Both the position numbers and the translations under genes were made by a program. Positions 11,713-23,600 of a stretch of 47,977 nucleotides of DNA are shown here, piece by piece; the first letter of the stretch is position 1, and each line of letters opens with the position of its first letter. This DNA is from Selaginella moellendorffii (taxonomy: Eukaryota > Streptophyta > Lycopodiopsida > Selaginellales > Selaginellaceae), in assembly GCF_000143415.4 (NCBI RefSeq), contig NW_003314277.1:1278963-1326939 (forward strand), written 5' to 3'. The notes under the pieces are model-generated. The model did not search any database. It saw only the letters and a program-made list of their open reading frames with translations, and was not told the DNA's origin.

Positions 11713-12693
11713 TGTGAGACACAAATCCCAAAGCCCCAAAAAATGGAGCCGAAAAGGTGCCATATGGTAGTGGCTGAAGCGGAAGACAAACGGAAGTAAC
11801 ATATTTGGACTAAAAGCTTTGACTTGGACAGTCGAGAGTGGGAGTGGAACTCCTAAAAAAGAGATGGAGTTCAAGATGGAGTCCAAGATAGACCCGAGAT
11901 GGAGTTCGAGATGAACCAAAGATAGAGTCTGAGATGGAGTCCGAGATGGACCCAAGATGAAATTCGAGATGGAGTCCGAGTCTAAATACTAATACAGGCT
12001 GTTGGGTGAAAGCCCAAAGCATAGTCATCCCCCCAGGGGGGGGCTGTAGGGGGTTCCAAAAGTATAGTAGCAAGAGTGTGGGGGTTGGACCCCAATGGAG
12101 CCAGTTTGGCCAGAAAAGGCCAATTTGGCCCAGGAAGGCTATACCCAAGTGTTGGGTGATGAGATAACCGGGAAGTCCAAGGCTAAAGTGAATATGGATT
12201 GACAAACGGGATAGTTTGGTGAAGTGTTCAAGAGCCGGTTTTAGTTGCCCCGGGAGATCGAATGGTCGATGCTCCCAGTCCAAGTGTGGGTGGCACTACC
12301 TACTTGGATACCTAGCATGGCTTAAAGGAACCTCACTCTAGCCCCATGGCTATAGCACCCAAGGGTGGAAGGTGGGGAGAGTACCCATGAGGCTTGCGTA
12401 GGGCCACAGTGTTCCAAAATGTTGTCCTAAAGTCCCGGATGGTGGAAAAGAAGAGGAGCAGTCCTCTGGTGTAATGACCAAGGATGCAATCATATGGTAA
12501 GGAAGTCCTAGAGAACAAGGGAACTTCGTGATCGGGCCTGTGGGCCTTGATTTAGTGGTAATGTTGGCGAACACAACCATGGATAGAAAGGGATTTGGTG
12601 GGGATAGAAAAAGGGATATTGGGGAAGGCTATTCCCCATGTTTGCGGGCATCCTAAGGACACTAAGGAGTGGATCTGGGATGACCACTCATAG
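11713..12693 (+). repeat. Family-A LTR fragment with short satellite and G tract
   Basis: It starts TGTGAGACACAAATCCC, has only a few GAGATGGA units (11861-11981), then a G tract, then the LTR body. It is cut near 12693 by the TGTTGCGAATG start of another LTR. It closely parallels 18452-19373. Confidence 0.75.
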
Positions 12694-13852
12694 TGTTGCG
12701 AATGTGATTTCGGGTATCGAAAGTTACCTCTAGGCCAGTCCTTACGAACACTCTTTCCTTACTACCACGATAGTAGGAGGTCAGTATTGCTAGTTCCCTT
12801 TATCAACCCCTCTTGTTTAAGTGTTAGTAAACTAGGTTTAGCACCTGTACTTAGCTAGATGGATATAAGGTAGGAACTCCTATGTGTTTCTAGTGGAGCA
12901 TACTCGGCCTGGCTCTTAGTTCTCTTTTGCTCTATCTTGCACTGGCTTGACAAGAACCCTCGCGTATTGAGATTAGTCCCTCAATATCGCTGGATAATAA
13001 ATTACCGTGTTTGCCAAACACCCTCGCTATCATGCCCTTTGTGTTAGTCTCATTTTGATCCCAAATGCTATTTATGGAAAGTGTCCAGATTTGCTCATTT
13101 GGCATATCTACGGAATGTAGAGATTGACCTGAACACAATGGTATTCGTCCTGTGTCCAAATTCGCAATCTAACGCCATTCTATATTTAGTAAGTTTCGAG
13201 CTTGTCCCAGAGACTAACTCCTGATACTAAGGGAAGCTTGGGGTGAAAGCCCAAAACGTGTGTTCTTAAAAAGGAAGGGGGGGGGGGGGGGGGGGGCTGT
13301 GGGGGGTTCCAAATGTATAGTAGGGATAGTGGGTAGGTCGGGCATGGCCAGCCAACCTGAGGCATAGTCTAGCTTTTGCTTGTATGCCTGTCCTTGTTCT
13401 GCGTCTGGCTTGGGTCTAAGCCCAAGTTCCATTCCATGCTAGTTGGTGGAGTACCCATGTCCTTGCCTTAGGCCACCGGTATGCTGAAATAGCATCAGAC
13501 TCTATTTGGCTCCGTTTTGCATGCTGGTCTTGGCAATGGGATGCTGGTTGCTCTAGGACCATTCCAAGTCGCTCCGGGCTCCTATCCCTTCGCTCCTTGG
13601 GCTGTATGTTCGGGAGTTGCTCCGTGGTTTAGTTCCATCACTTCTTGGCTCCACGCTTGGGAGTTTGGCACCGTTCCTTTGTTCAGTGGCCCAAGGCCCT
13701 AAACCTTGGGTTCCGCACCACTGTCCTTTGGACATGTGGCATGTGACACATGGCATCTATCACATGACACAAAGAGGGTTTAGGTTCCACTTCATGGTGT
13801 TATCCTATGGTAAATCATAATAGGATAAAGGGTAAAAACCACGTGCGCTACA
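12694..13852 (+). repeat. LTR of a second retrotransposon family (family C)
   Basis: It runs from TGTTGCGAATG to GTGCGCTACA and is followed after 2 nt by the primer site TGGTATCAGAGA (13855-13866). It carries a 20-nt G run (13277-13296) and near its 3' end an imperfect hairpin (TATCCTATGG...). The small proline- and tryptophan-rich frames inside are not convincing genes. Confidence 0.7.
13277..13296 (+). repeat. Uninterrupted G20 tract
   Basis: Twenty consecutive G followed by CTGTGGGGGGTTCC. Similar G runs occur at 1-18, about 12035 and about 18797, each followed by CTGYRGGGGGTTC. Confidence 0.9.
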
Positions 13853-13866
13853 TTTGGTATCAGAGA

Positions 13867-16800
13867 ATGAGTCTCGGCGAGTACTATCCAATGGGATTGG
13901 GCAACTAATCTCGTTGCATACACAGAGATGAAAATAATGATCCAAATGGGTACATGTTTGGGTGCAATGACTTCGCAAACGTTCTCTGGGTATGGATTTG
14001 GTTACCTTGTTGTACCTTATGATGTGAGCTTGCTCTTGGGCTCATAAGATGGATTGAGGTGTACCATTTTGCATGAGTTTGAGCTTGGGCTCATGAGTGA
14101 GGCACATTAGCAACTCAAGGTTACACTTTAAGTCAGTGTTACGAACACGGCCGGGATCCCGGCCGTGTTCACCGTGTTTCACGAACACAGCCATGGGTCG
14201 TGTTCCCACGGCCGTGTTCGTGAACAGTGGTCCGTGTTACTAACACGGACCACTGTTCAGAATATTCTCACGCGGAATATTCTGGTTTTAGGGCGCACGG
14301 CATCACACGACAGTCCAGCCAGGGCGCACCATTTCAGGGCACAGCAGCAGCAATCCAAGGCAAACAAGCATATATAATTTTTAAATAACATATTCTTAGA
14401 ATATTCAGTAGAATATTCGTGAGCCATCGTGGGCCGTGATCGTGTTCCGTGTTCGGGTTCCTGAAATCTGAGGCTCGTGTTCGTGTTCCGTGTTCGTGTT
14501 CGTAACTAAGCTTTAAGTTGGCAAGATTAATGTTAGCCTATTGTTAGTTTCATGAGTTGTTCCATGTACCATGGGTGAAAGTAAACCTTCCCTGGGTTTG
14601 CTATGAGTGGCAAATAGGCTGATCCGTAGTTGTTTAGCACGGCACTAGTGGATCCTTCCTAGGCATGATTACAAGTGGATCAATCAAGACTATAGGGATG
14701 AGTCTATTGATTCAAGTAATCACTGCCGTGCTCTCTCATAAACTTTTTTTGGATTGGATTGAAGGTAATGTGAAAGCAAGCTTAAGGTTTAGTCAAAGAT
14801 GAGACCGAAAACAGAATTATCGGGGACGAAGGATCAAACATGTAAATCATTTTCTCTTCTTAGAGAGATAATTTGCAATGAGGTGTTAACTCATTGCTCA
14901 TGTTCATATTATGCAATCAAAAGTCCTTACCTTGATGCATTTTGGAGATGATGATTTTACAAATGGTGAGTTGTGGGATGGATAGCAGTGAAGCGCTAAA
15001 CCATTTTGTCTAGACTTGCTATTGAAAGACTTGGGTTGCAATGCTCAATTCTTTTTTAGAGAACTTTGCTATTGCTCCTTGAGTAGCTTGGTGTTGGATT
15101 AGTGTTGAGTTTGATCGAAAAGAGAGTGGTATAAGTTTGTCCGTGTTGTGAACAAAAGTTAGTGGTGTTGGGTGTTGCAAGTTTCTATTGGTAGAGTGTG
15201 GCATTTATGTTGTATTTTGTCGAATCGAGTTAGCACTTGATACTCACATAAACATTTGAAGTAATAACATAGGCATTGCTCATTGTATTACTCAATTGAT
15301 GATCAAATCATTGTGATATTTATATCATATCCATGTGATAATGAATAATGTGTTTACGAAGTTGCTTGGTTAAAAGATGATCAACCCCAAAGTAGTTGAT
15401 GGTGAAGCTAGTCTACTTGCACGAAGTAGCATTGTAATAGCTTTGACTGGATTCTCGATGGTGGTCCATTATGCTAAACTTAGGTTGGTTCCTTATTTCC
15501 TTGAAGGGTTTGCATATTGTGGTGTTGGAAAAGGGTTATAACATTCACTTGTTATGACTTGTTGGTTGATCCATTAACATTTTTCTTATTAGTGTTTTGG
15601 CTTCATATTGGATCTTGAAAGTGGTTGAAGAAGAGTGTTAGTGCAATGTGGAAATCTAAAGATATAGTCTTTGTGATCAAACTTAGATGTTCACTTTGCA
15701 TTTTGCAGATGTCGGTGTTGAATGTTGGAAAAATGGGCAAAGATGTTTGAGGCTTAAGCATATTATTGGATCATGAGAATTTGTGTCGAGGCGAAATTAT
15801 GTGAAGTTGTTAGTAGAAAGAAGTTGGTTGAGTCTTGGAAATTTGCAATCTTGGACTAAAAGTCATTCTTTTTTTAGGATGGAAAATTTTTCCATAAATT
15901 TTCTTAGACTTCTCCAATGGCTGATCTATTGATCACTTTTCCCGAAAACCATTCTGTTTTCGTAAGCCAATACAAACTAGTGAAGGGGTTTGAGTTGACT
16001 TTGGTTGGCTTAGACCTTAGTAGATAGTTTGTATGATACGGCCCAAAAGGGATGCTAACTTTTGAGGCTAAGGCAATTGAGTTGGATAGAATCTAGAGTT
16101 ATTGTAGAAAAGTGGCTGTTACACTTTTCTAGAAAGGTGACCCTTGTGCCTTTCTTTTATAGTGTTATGCTTGGTGGCAGGTTGCACCTTGCATTTCACT
16201 AAACTCTATGAGAGTAGTGAGCTTTCACTGATCTTGACTTGGTCATAGTAGCTTTACACCTTGGCTAAGGATAGTGATGGTCAACTTAATTATTTGAAGT
16301 TGAGATATTAGTACTCGTACTATAGCTTTGTCTATGAGGAGGTTGTGTACCAATATGAGTTGTTGAGTTGCTGTTCTTTGGGATGGTAGATTCTTTCTTC
16401 AATGATGATTATGCATCTCTTTATTGATGGGATGATTGATAATCTTTCATGATGGTTAATTATTCTCTTTGATAGCTTATGGCTTCTCGCAATACCACAT
16501 GTTCTTTGTGGTTTGCTCTGGATTGGTTTCTTGGGTTTGAGACATTAGTAGGATGTTGCTGACACTTGCTTGAGCAACTCTAGTTCTTTGGTATTATTGA
16601 TCGGGATTTATTCAGATTAGCTAGTGTGATAATTGGCATGAACGAGTGTTTGTTGGTTTAACCACATTAATTCTGTTCTGTTGATTGTTGCTCGAGTTCG
16701 TTTTGATAAATTAAAATGTTATTTCCTTCGGGTGATACATTCACGAGCATTTTGCTTGCTAGTCGATAATACTTTGTGTTCTTTGAGTTATCTTTGGTAA

Positions 16801-17475
16801 GTTGTTTGGCATACTGTCTGCCATTTTCAATAGTTCAGTTTCATCATTGAGTTTCCTTGATGATATCCTTGCTATTGAATTTTGTTGGATGGTGATTTCT
16901 ATGCCTACCAATGATAGTAATCTTGGTGGTTCCTATCCTCTAATATTAGTTTATCGGATGATAACTTACTTGGAATACTTTTGTGTTCTAATCTAAGATA
17001 TATTCATTGATAATTAAGTCTCTAAGATATCATTGTTTCTGACTTTGATATTGTCCATCTATTAATCTTTGAGTTTGGGCCAGTAATGGGCAGACTGGCT
17101 TCGGCACTTCGTGTGCATGGTGAAATCTCTAGTCATGGGGTAGCTACTGTCGACTAGTCATATAACCTGCCTCTTTGTCAATGTTCCTTCTATCATTTAA
17201 AAAGGGTGTAACTGTGTAAACAACTCTAATTGCCTGTTTACAGTAGTCTATCTAAACCTTACCGACGAGTTTAGTTTCTTTGCTCATGAGGGTTGGGGCT
17301 TCTGTCTTCTCTCTCTATGTCCCTGCGGGTAGGGGCATATCACATTTTTGTAAGCTGGGTGACACCCAAAGCAACAAGGGTGGCTGACTTCGTTGGTCAT
17401 TTCCTTGTCAGTGATGGCCGAAAGGTGTCTGAGTGGTAGCACATCCGCATTAGGCAAAGAGGTTACCCTAACTCG
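13867..17475 (+). other. Noncoding interior of the family-C element
   Basis: About 3.2 kb of T-rich sequence plus one MITE (14134-14510). The longest frames are about 60-70 codons and resemble nothing I know. I see no gag or pol domain, so it is either non-autonomous or heavily decayed. Confidence 0.55.
14134..14510. mobile_element. hAT-like MITE, 377 bp, hairpin-rich
   Basis: It is flanked by the 8-bp direct repeat CTTTAAGT (14126-14133 and 14511-14518), the length typical of hAT insertions. The ends carry GTTACGAACACG and its complement CGTGTTCGTAAC. Inside are a perfect 28-bp palindrome centred on GGATCC (14143-14170), a perfect hairpin with 18-bp arms and a 1-nt loop (14222-14258), and four GAATATTC motifs (14260, 14275, 14399, 14411). 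It has no coding capacity. Confidence 0.8.
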
Positions 17476-17532
17476 TGTTTATCCTATGGTAAATCACCAT
17501 AGGATAAAGGGTTAAAATCATGTGCGTTACAT
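17476..17532 (+). repeat. Terminal fragment of a family-C LTR
   Basis: It matches the last ~55 bp of 12694-13852, including the hairpin TATCCTATGG/CCATAGGATA (here perfect) and the ending GTGCGTTACA. The TGTTGCG start of this LTR is absent, so most of the repeat is missing. Confidence 0.6.
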
Positions 17533-17740
17533 CAATGAAGTCAACAGTCACTTCTAGCATATTGTAAAGAACCTTGTCCATAATCTACTGGAAAGTTGCT
17601 AGAGCATTGTTCAAACCAAACAACATCACCAAGAACTCATACAAACTAAACAGTGTACCAAAAATAGTCTTAGGAATTGTCGTGAATGTAACTTTGCCAT
17701 AACTAGCTTCAGCCAGCTTCACAAACAATTTTAATGATTC
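17533..17740 (-). pseudogene. Ty3/gypsy reverse transcriptase fragment
   Basis: On the minus strand a short frame contains the RT motifs LYEFLVMLFGLNNALATFQ, the palm segment just before the F/YxDD active site. Only about 70 codons remain and no other pol domain adjoins. It is similar to, but not contiguous with, the RT relic at 39830-40545. Confidence 0.8.
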
Positions 17741-17741
17741 A

Positions 17742-19373
17742 CAAAATAAGCTCTTTAAGCTTGTCACATTTTCCCTTTCTCGTCACCATCAGTAAACCAT
17801 GAACTCAACGGTATTATGCAGCCTCATGTCAACCTTAGCTTTCCAAAAACCATGTCTATGCAGGTGTATAACAGTTTGTGCAACTTGGTAAGTGTAGCGC
17901 ATATGATCATAAAATGAGATTTGGATATATTGTCACCATGGATCCTTGGAACCTTGGGGGATAAATGAAGATAAAATAACTATTAAGGGCTCTCTCATCA
18001 AGTAATTGCCCCTCTTTAATTAGTTTAAAGGAAGAGAGATAGAGTGTGTTACATATGGTATCAGAGCAAATGCCACAGTTCGATTCCCATTGATTAGTGG
18101 CTACTTAAAAATATAATATACCCTTGAGCAAGGTATATTCCTACCCCTAAATTTAAAATCATATGTATTGGGCATCTATGCATATGTCCTTCCTCTTGGT
18201 GGAGCATCCACGGACGAAGGTATCCACCGTAAGATTGCAGTATGGGTGGATGACTAGTTGCCTCATATGGAATAGCTAATTTACATAATAAAAAGATTGA
18301 TAAATTCAGTGCGGAAATGGAGGTGCTAGTTCCCTTTGGCTCAATAGAGGTTGTTAGTCAATAGTCAATGAGGACATTAACATTTCTAAAAAGGGGGGTG
18401 AGTGTAGTGCATGTGATCATGGGATGAGATTTGGATATACTATCACCGTGGTGTGAAACACAAATCCCAAAGCCCCAAAAAGTGGAGCCGAAAAGGTGCC
18501 ACATGGTAGTGGCTGAAGCGGAAGCCAAACGGAAGTAACATATTTGGACTAAAAGCTTTGACTTGGACAATCGAGAGTGGGAGTGGAACTCCTAAAAAAG
18601 AGATGGAGTTCGAGATAGAGTCCAAGATAGACCTGAGATGGAGTTCAAGATGAACCCGAGATAGAGTCTAAGATGGAGTTTGAGATGGACTTCTAGATGG
18701 AGTCTAAGATGGAGTTTGAGATGGACTTCTAGATGGAGTTTGAGTCTGAATACTAATACAGGTTGTTGGGTGAAAGCCCAAAGCGATCATCCCCGGGGGG
18801 GGGGGGGGCTGCAGGGGGTTCAAAAAGTATAGTAGCGAGAGTGTGGGGGTTAGACCCAAATAGAGCCAGTTTGGCCTAGGAAGGCTGTACCCAGGTGTTG
18901 GGTGATGAGATAACCGGGAAGTCCAAGGCTAAAGTGAATATGAATTGATAAATGGGATAGTTTGGTGAAGTGTTCAAGAGCCAGTTTTAGTTCCCCCGGG
19001 AGATCGAATGGTCGATGCTTCCAGTCCAAGAGTGGGTGGCACTACCTACTTGGATACCTAGCATGGCTTAAAGGAACCTCGTTCTAGCCCCATGGCTATA
19101 GCACCCAAGGGTGGAAGGTGGGGAGAGTACCCATGAGGCTTGCGTAGGGCCACAGTGTTCTGAAATGTTGTCCCAAAGTCCCGGATGGTGGAAAGGAAGA
19201 GGAGCAGTCCTCTGGTGTAGTGACCAAGGATGCAATCATATGGTGAGGAAGTCCTAGAGAACAAGGGGACTTCGTGATCGGGCTCGTGGGGCTTGATCTA
19301 GTGGTAATGTTGGCAAGCACGGCCATGGATAGAAAGGGATTTGGTGGGGATAGAAAAAAGGATATGTGGGAAG
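17742..19373 (+). mobile_element. Second copy of the miniature-element/LTR composite, cut by the DNA transposon
   Basis: It repeats 11007-12690 in order. The TRIM-like terminal repeat is 17893-18053, with a perfect primer site TGGTATCAGAGC at 18056-18067. The second repeat begins at 18403 and is broken at the same point by a family-A LTR that starts near 18452. The shared junction shows that the nested composite was copied as a unit. The LTR ends abruptly at 19373, where the terminal inverted repeat of the 13-kb transposon begins. Confidence 0.75.
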
Positions 19374-19397
19374 AAGCTCTATTTCGTTAAAGTGGGA
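19374..19397 (+). repeat. Left terminal inverted repeat, 24 bp
   Basis: It begins AAGCTCTATTTCGTT and ends AAAGTGGGA, and is a perfect reverse complement of 32580-32603. An inner TCCCACTT at 19408-19415 could pair with AAGTGGGA at 19390-19397 to form a subterminal hairpin. Confidence 0.92.
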
Positions 19398-19791
19398 ATT
19401 GTCATTATCCCACTTGTAAAATAAGGTTTCCAAACCTTTATATAGTATATAAATATAACAAAATTCAACTGCATTGAGGCACATGCCATTTTATTTTAAA
19501 CAAGGAAATGTCTACTCAATCACTTCTCACTGCTTCACCTCTCTCTTCTCCTTGTCATCGTCGTCCAATTTCTTTCCATCCTTTTAATATTGGCTCAGTT
19601 GCTCCGAGTCTAGGTGGAGCCCAAGTCCCCATTCAATCTTTACTTTCCCCTTATTAATAAAACAACTTCGTAGACTTCCAATAACATGCTGTAAATGCAA
19701 ATCCTCTCAAAGAATTGTCTTTTAATATTAATACAATGGCATGGAACCCCATGCCATAATAAGTTACATTTTTAAATAAATACATGCCATC
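19398..19791. other. Left subterminal region, 3' flank of the minus-strand gene
   Basis: AT-rich and noncoding. It holds one palindrome copy (19735-19757) and two half copies (about 19473-19490 and 19783-19790). It presumably holds the 3' UTR of the minus-strand gene. Confidence 0.6.
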
Positions 19792-20654
19792 TCAGACTGT
19801 TATTTTTTGCCTCCAACGCCTATACAATAACCTTGGAATTTCATCACTCTCCACACTATCAGGATTTAAACCCAATAGTAATGCCATCTCTTCTCTAATA
19901 CGTCCACGCTCATGTTCAGTGGTCGAAGAACCCATCCGGTTGAGCAGATTATGGAGATGCGGATAGTGCTTGGCTAGACAATATACATGCCATAAATGAT
20001 GACTGGTGTCTGTCCGATCAAATGGCTTCTGATATACCGTTCCATCTGCCATTTGGTTGATTTCTGCAGCCACCTCCTGGACTGGCCGGTTCTCTATCAC
20101 CATCGCTTCAAGCCGTTTTGCAAGGTCCCCCAGAACATACGGTTTCTTCTCCCTAGTTTCCATACTGCAAGAGATGGGGTGCACTGCATATGTGTGCGTG
20201 TTCGCTGCAGTTTTAATCGGCGAGTCATCGATGATGAGGATTTCACTTGACCTAGCAGTCTGGTTCATCACTACAGCCTCTGCCTTGACGAAGATGGGAT
20301 TGCTACCCCTCACATGGACCATAGTCAAGCAATCCTCCTGCGTTAGGAGAAAGTCAAATGGTAATATTACTCGCGTCTGATCGTGCATCATCTGTAGCAA
20401 CGTTAATGCATTGTGGCGCATCATGGATGTCCAAACTCCCAATTGCAAATTGAACCCGGCCCTCTGTTTTAAGTGTCGCATGGTCATTATTAGATCCCGC
20501 AGTTTCTCCTGTGTGATTAATGTGAATCTGTCTCTTTTGACCAACTTGCGACCGCAGGCTTTGGAGGGTGCAGTGACATTCGAGGACGAGCCACGCTCAT
20601 GGGAGAAAAGGACACCGTTCAGATCAAAAACGATACAGTACTTTCGCCGTGACT
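19792..20654 (-). CDS. C-terminal exon: FCP1/NIF-type HAD phosphatase domain
   Basis: The exon follows an intron ending TTTCAG at 20655 and encodes about 286 residues. CIVFDLNGVLFS matches motif I of the FCP1/SCP/TIM50 group, normally DxDxT/V. LGVWTSMMRHNA matches the conserved V-W-T/S segment, and ILIIDDSP with a preceding Lys matches the K...DDSP motif. The second Asp of motif I (general acid/base) is Asn here, so catalysis is probably weak or absent while substrate binding may remain. The family dephosphorylates phosphoserine proteins such as the RNA polymerase II tail, or acts as a scaffold (TIM50). The C-terminal ~90 residues are helical and unassigned. Confidence 0.82.
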
Positions 20655-23600
20655 CTGAAATGAAATGCGTTAGCATAAAAAATGGTACAAGTCAATTTTA
20701 CCATCTACAATATTAGCGAATGGTGCTCCCGATGGTCGTTCAGAGGGTTTTGGTCGAGGAAACGTGAAGGGCGGAAATACTCTCCTCTGCAATGTGGGGT
20801 CAATCGCATCCGATGGTGTGTGGGCACATGCCATTTCAGCTGTAGACTCTGGTACAACTGGCTCAACAGTGGCATGGGGTGGTTCCGATGGCGTGTGATC
20901 ACACGTCATTTCAGCTGGTGCCTCCGTTGGCAAAGTGGACATGACCGAACAGGCAGCAGGGGCGGTGTAGGGAGGTTCCAACGGCGCGTAGTCAGACGAT
21001 TGGGCACACGTTGGAAATGAGGATACGACCGGCTCGGCGGCTGGGGCGGCCTCATGCGGGTCCAATGGCGCCTGGTCACCGTCAGTTGGATACGTGGACA
21101 AGATTGACTCAGTGGTATGGGCAGCATCAAGTGGAGCGTGGTCAGCTTGCTTGGCGTTGATATGGATAGTAGCCTCCACCAGCTCTGATGACTCTTGCAG
21201 GCAAGTAGAGTCCACTGGCGGATCCATATGCATGTCCAAATATCTCCCTTCGATTGAGATGGTATCCTCCCGTGCTACTAAAAACAAACTCATTAGCACA
21301 TTGAATCGACTATACTGTATTTACCATCAACTGCTATTGAGGAACTAGGACCGATATCACTTGGGCGCACTGCTGATTCTGAAGGATTGGACATACGTTT
21401 CGACCCTTGCTTGGCACTATCCTTCCTCGACACTAAAGGCTAGAGTTTGTATCTTAATTCAACTGAATAATCTCTACTTACCATTTCTTCTGCGACCTAC
21501 ATGGACAATGTTAGAAATGGTAAAAGGTTAGGAATGGATGTACTATTATTTACCTGATGGTTTGTCTTGTATGACCTTCCTCCGCTGCTCTTTGGCCACC
21601 TCAGGCTGGCCATCATCGTCATCATCGTCATCGTCGTTATTGTGATCATCACCATTGTGAGGACCATCCAAGTCCTCTTCGTCCTCCTCTTCTTCGTCCT
21701 CCTCTTCGTCCTTCTACTCTTCCTGCTCATTATCTTTCTCTGGCTCCTCATCCCCCTCTTGCATTTCTTCCATAGGCTGCTCAGGCTGGATTGCTTGTTT
21801 TTCCAGGACCATCTTGGAAAAATCATCTGGCCGAGTCTCCATCTCAAAATACAAGACATCCATAGCCTGTTTTAGTGCGTGACCTAGGACCGTATCCTCA
21901 CCCGACTGTCTTAACATGGTTTCTGCACGTTCTTGCACCCTTCGAAGACGACGAGATGAGAAAAACGTGGCCCTGACTTGAAAAGCATCCCTCATCCATT
22001 GTACCTCTCCATTGAGATTGGGGAAGGGGAGTCCACCATAGGAATCTGAGTCAGAAGGTGGTGACTGGCTCCTTTCACTCAGCCCTTGATCTGCAATGAA
22101 TGGCATGAGCACACACGCCATAACCGCGAGGCATTACCTATCATCTTTTCGTTGCCCTTCTTCCTTTTCGAATCAAACGCCTCTGATCCCGACGACTGTC
22201 CAACGTGCTTTCGCTTTTTATGACCACTGTCAGTTTGAGCTTGGCTGGTGCTTGCCTGTTTTGCCTTTGAAGAAGTGTCTCCTGCAAGGAATGGCATGAG
22301 ACCACACGCCATTGCAAATATAATTTGTACCTCCTTTTTTCCTATTGCTTGTCTGTTTGTCCTTCTTCGACGCGCCACCAGTGCGCTTTTCAGTCCTCGT
22401 GTCTGAATATTCACAACGATCTATAATCAAAATGGCGTGAGGCCTCACGTGACCTTACCTTGTGCAGGTTGTGACCTCGGCCTAACATCAGTAGCTGTTA
22501 ACGCCGTTTCAGCATCTGGGGGTGGCCACGCTCCTGCATACAGAGCTTGTGAGATAACATTTAAACTTAAAGTGCGTACTCACCAGGTTCGTAGAGAAGA
22601 TACTGTTTTTCTTTGGCAACTGTAATTATATGCTCCATTGAAGTCACCTCTTCAATGGAGTTTGTCACCGCAACACACGGGACACCCTTGAGTAGTGCGG
22701 CTCGAAAGAATAGTCCGCCGCAGTTGTACTCGACAACGCATTTGCCCTTGGAGTCACCCGCTATTGCATTGAAGACCCAGCTGAGCATTTCCCATGCTGC
22801 ACCTGGAGCTTTCTTTGGATTCGAAAGCTCCATAGCCGTCTTCAGTTCCTCAGGCACGGGTAAATTGACCTCCCTCAGATCAATTCGATCGGCTTTGTTG
22901 AACGAAGCTGGGAAGTCACTCCAGTCCCACTCTGCTGCAGGACCAATAACAAGGGCGACTGTGAAGATGCGGACATTCGTCGGTATCTTCTTCTTAGCCA
23001 TTATCCCATGGATCTCCCGCATCTCCTTGCCTTTCAACCGAGCCTTCACCTCGTTCAAGGCCTTCCAGAACTTGTGATAGGATTCGGAGTCGTAGATCAT
23101 ATAGTGGACTGAAGATTCCACCTCCGCAAGTCCCACCATTAAGTCAATGATGGAGCTGACTTCGTCTGCATGAGTGATCTCCTCGTTTGTGAAGTCCATC
23201 ACACAAAAGATGTTCTTGACCTGCTCATCTCCGCGGGAAACGATGCTCCTCCACCTTTGATCCTCATCCGAATTCACATATACCCGGTAAGGTTCTCGAT
23301 AGGCCTCTGCTGCGGGGTCAAGCTGTTTCTGAAGCCGGCGGTCGACATCCCTCTTAATGAAATTTGGATACTGATCCAACTTCTCAGCTTTACTTTTCGT
23401 GGCATCCCGCAGCAGATCGATGAACTTGGGGGCCCCCTTCACGTACTCGTCGATGTCTTCATTTGACAAGTCCAGCTCTTCCATCATCTCTTGCGTGGTG
23501 TCGATGCTCACCCTCTCCACGGCCACTTGCTCGAAGATCCAATCCTTCAATAGCGCACGAGCTCTCAGAGTCGTGCACAAGTCCTCGTATGTCACAATAT

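Noticed and set aside
13738-13775. GTGGCATGTGACACATGGCAT as another palindrome copy
   Set aside because: The arms do not match the consensus and it lies in a family-C LTR; it looks like chance.
13517-13820. Small frames in the family-C LTR (13517-13702, 13617-13820, 13553-13756)
   Set aside because: Overlapping on both strands, short, with no domain, inside an LTR.
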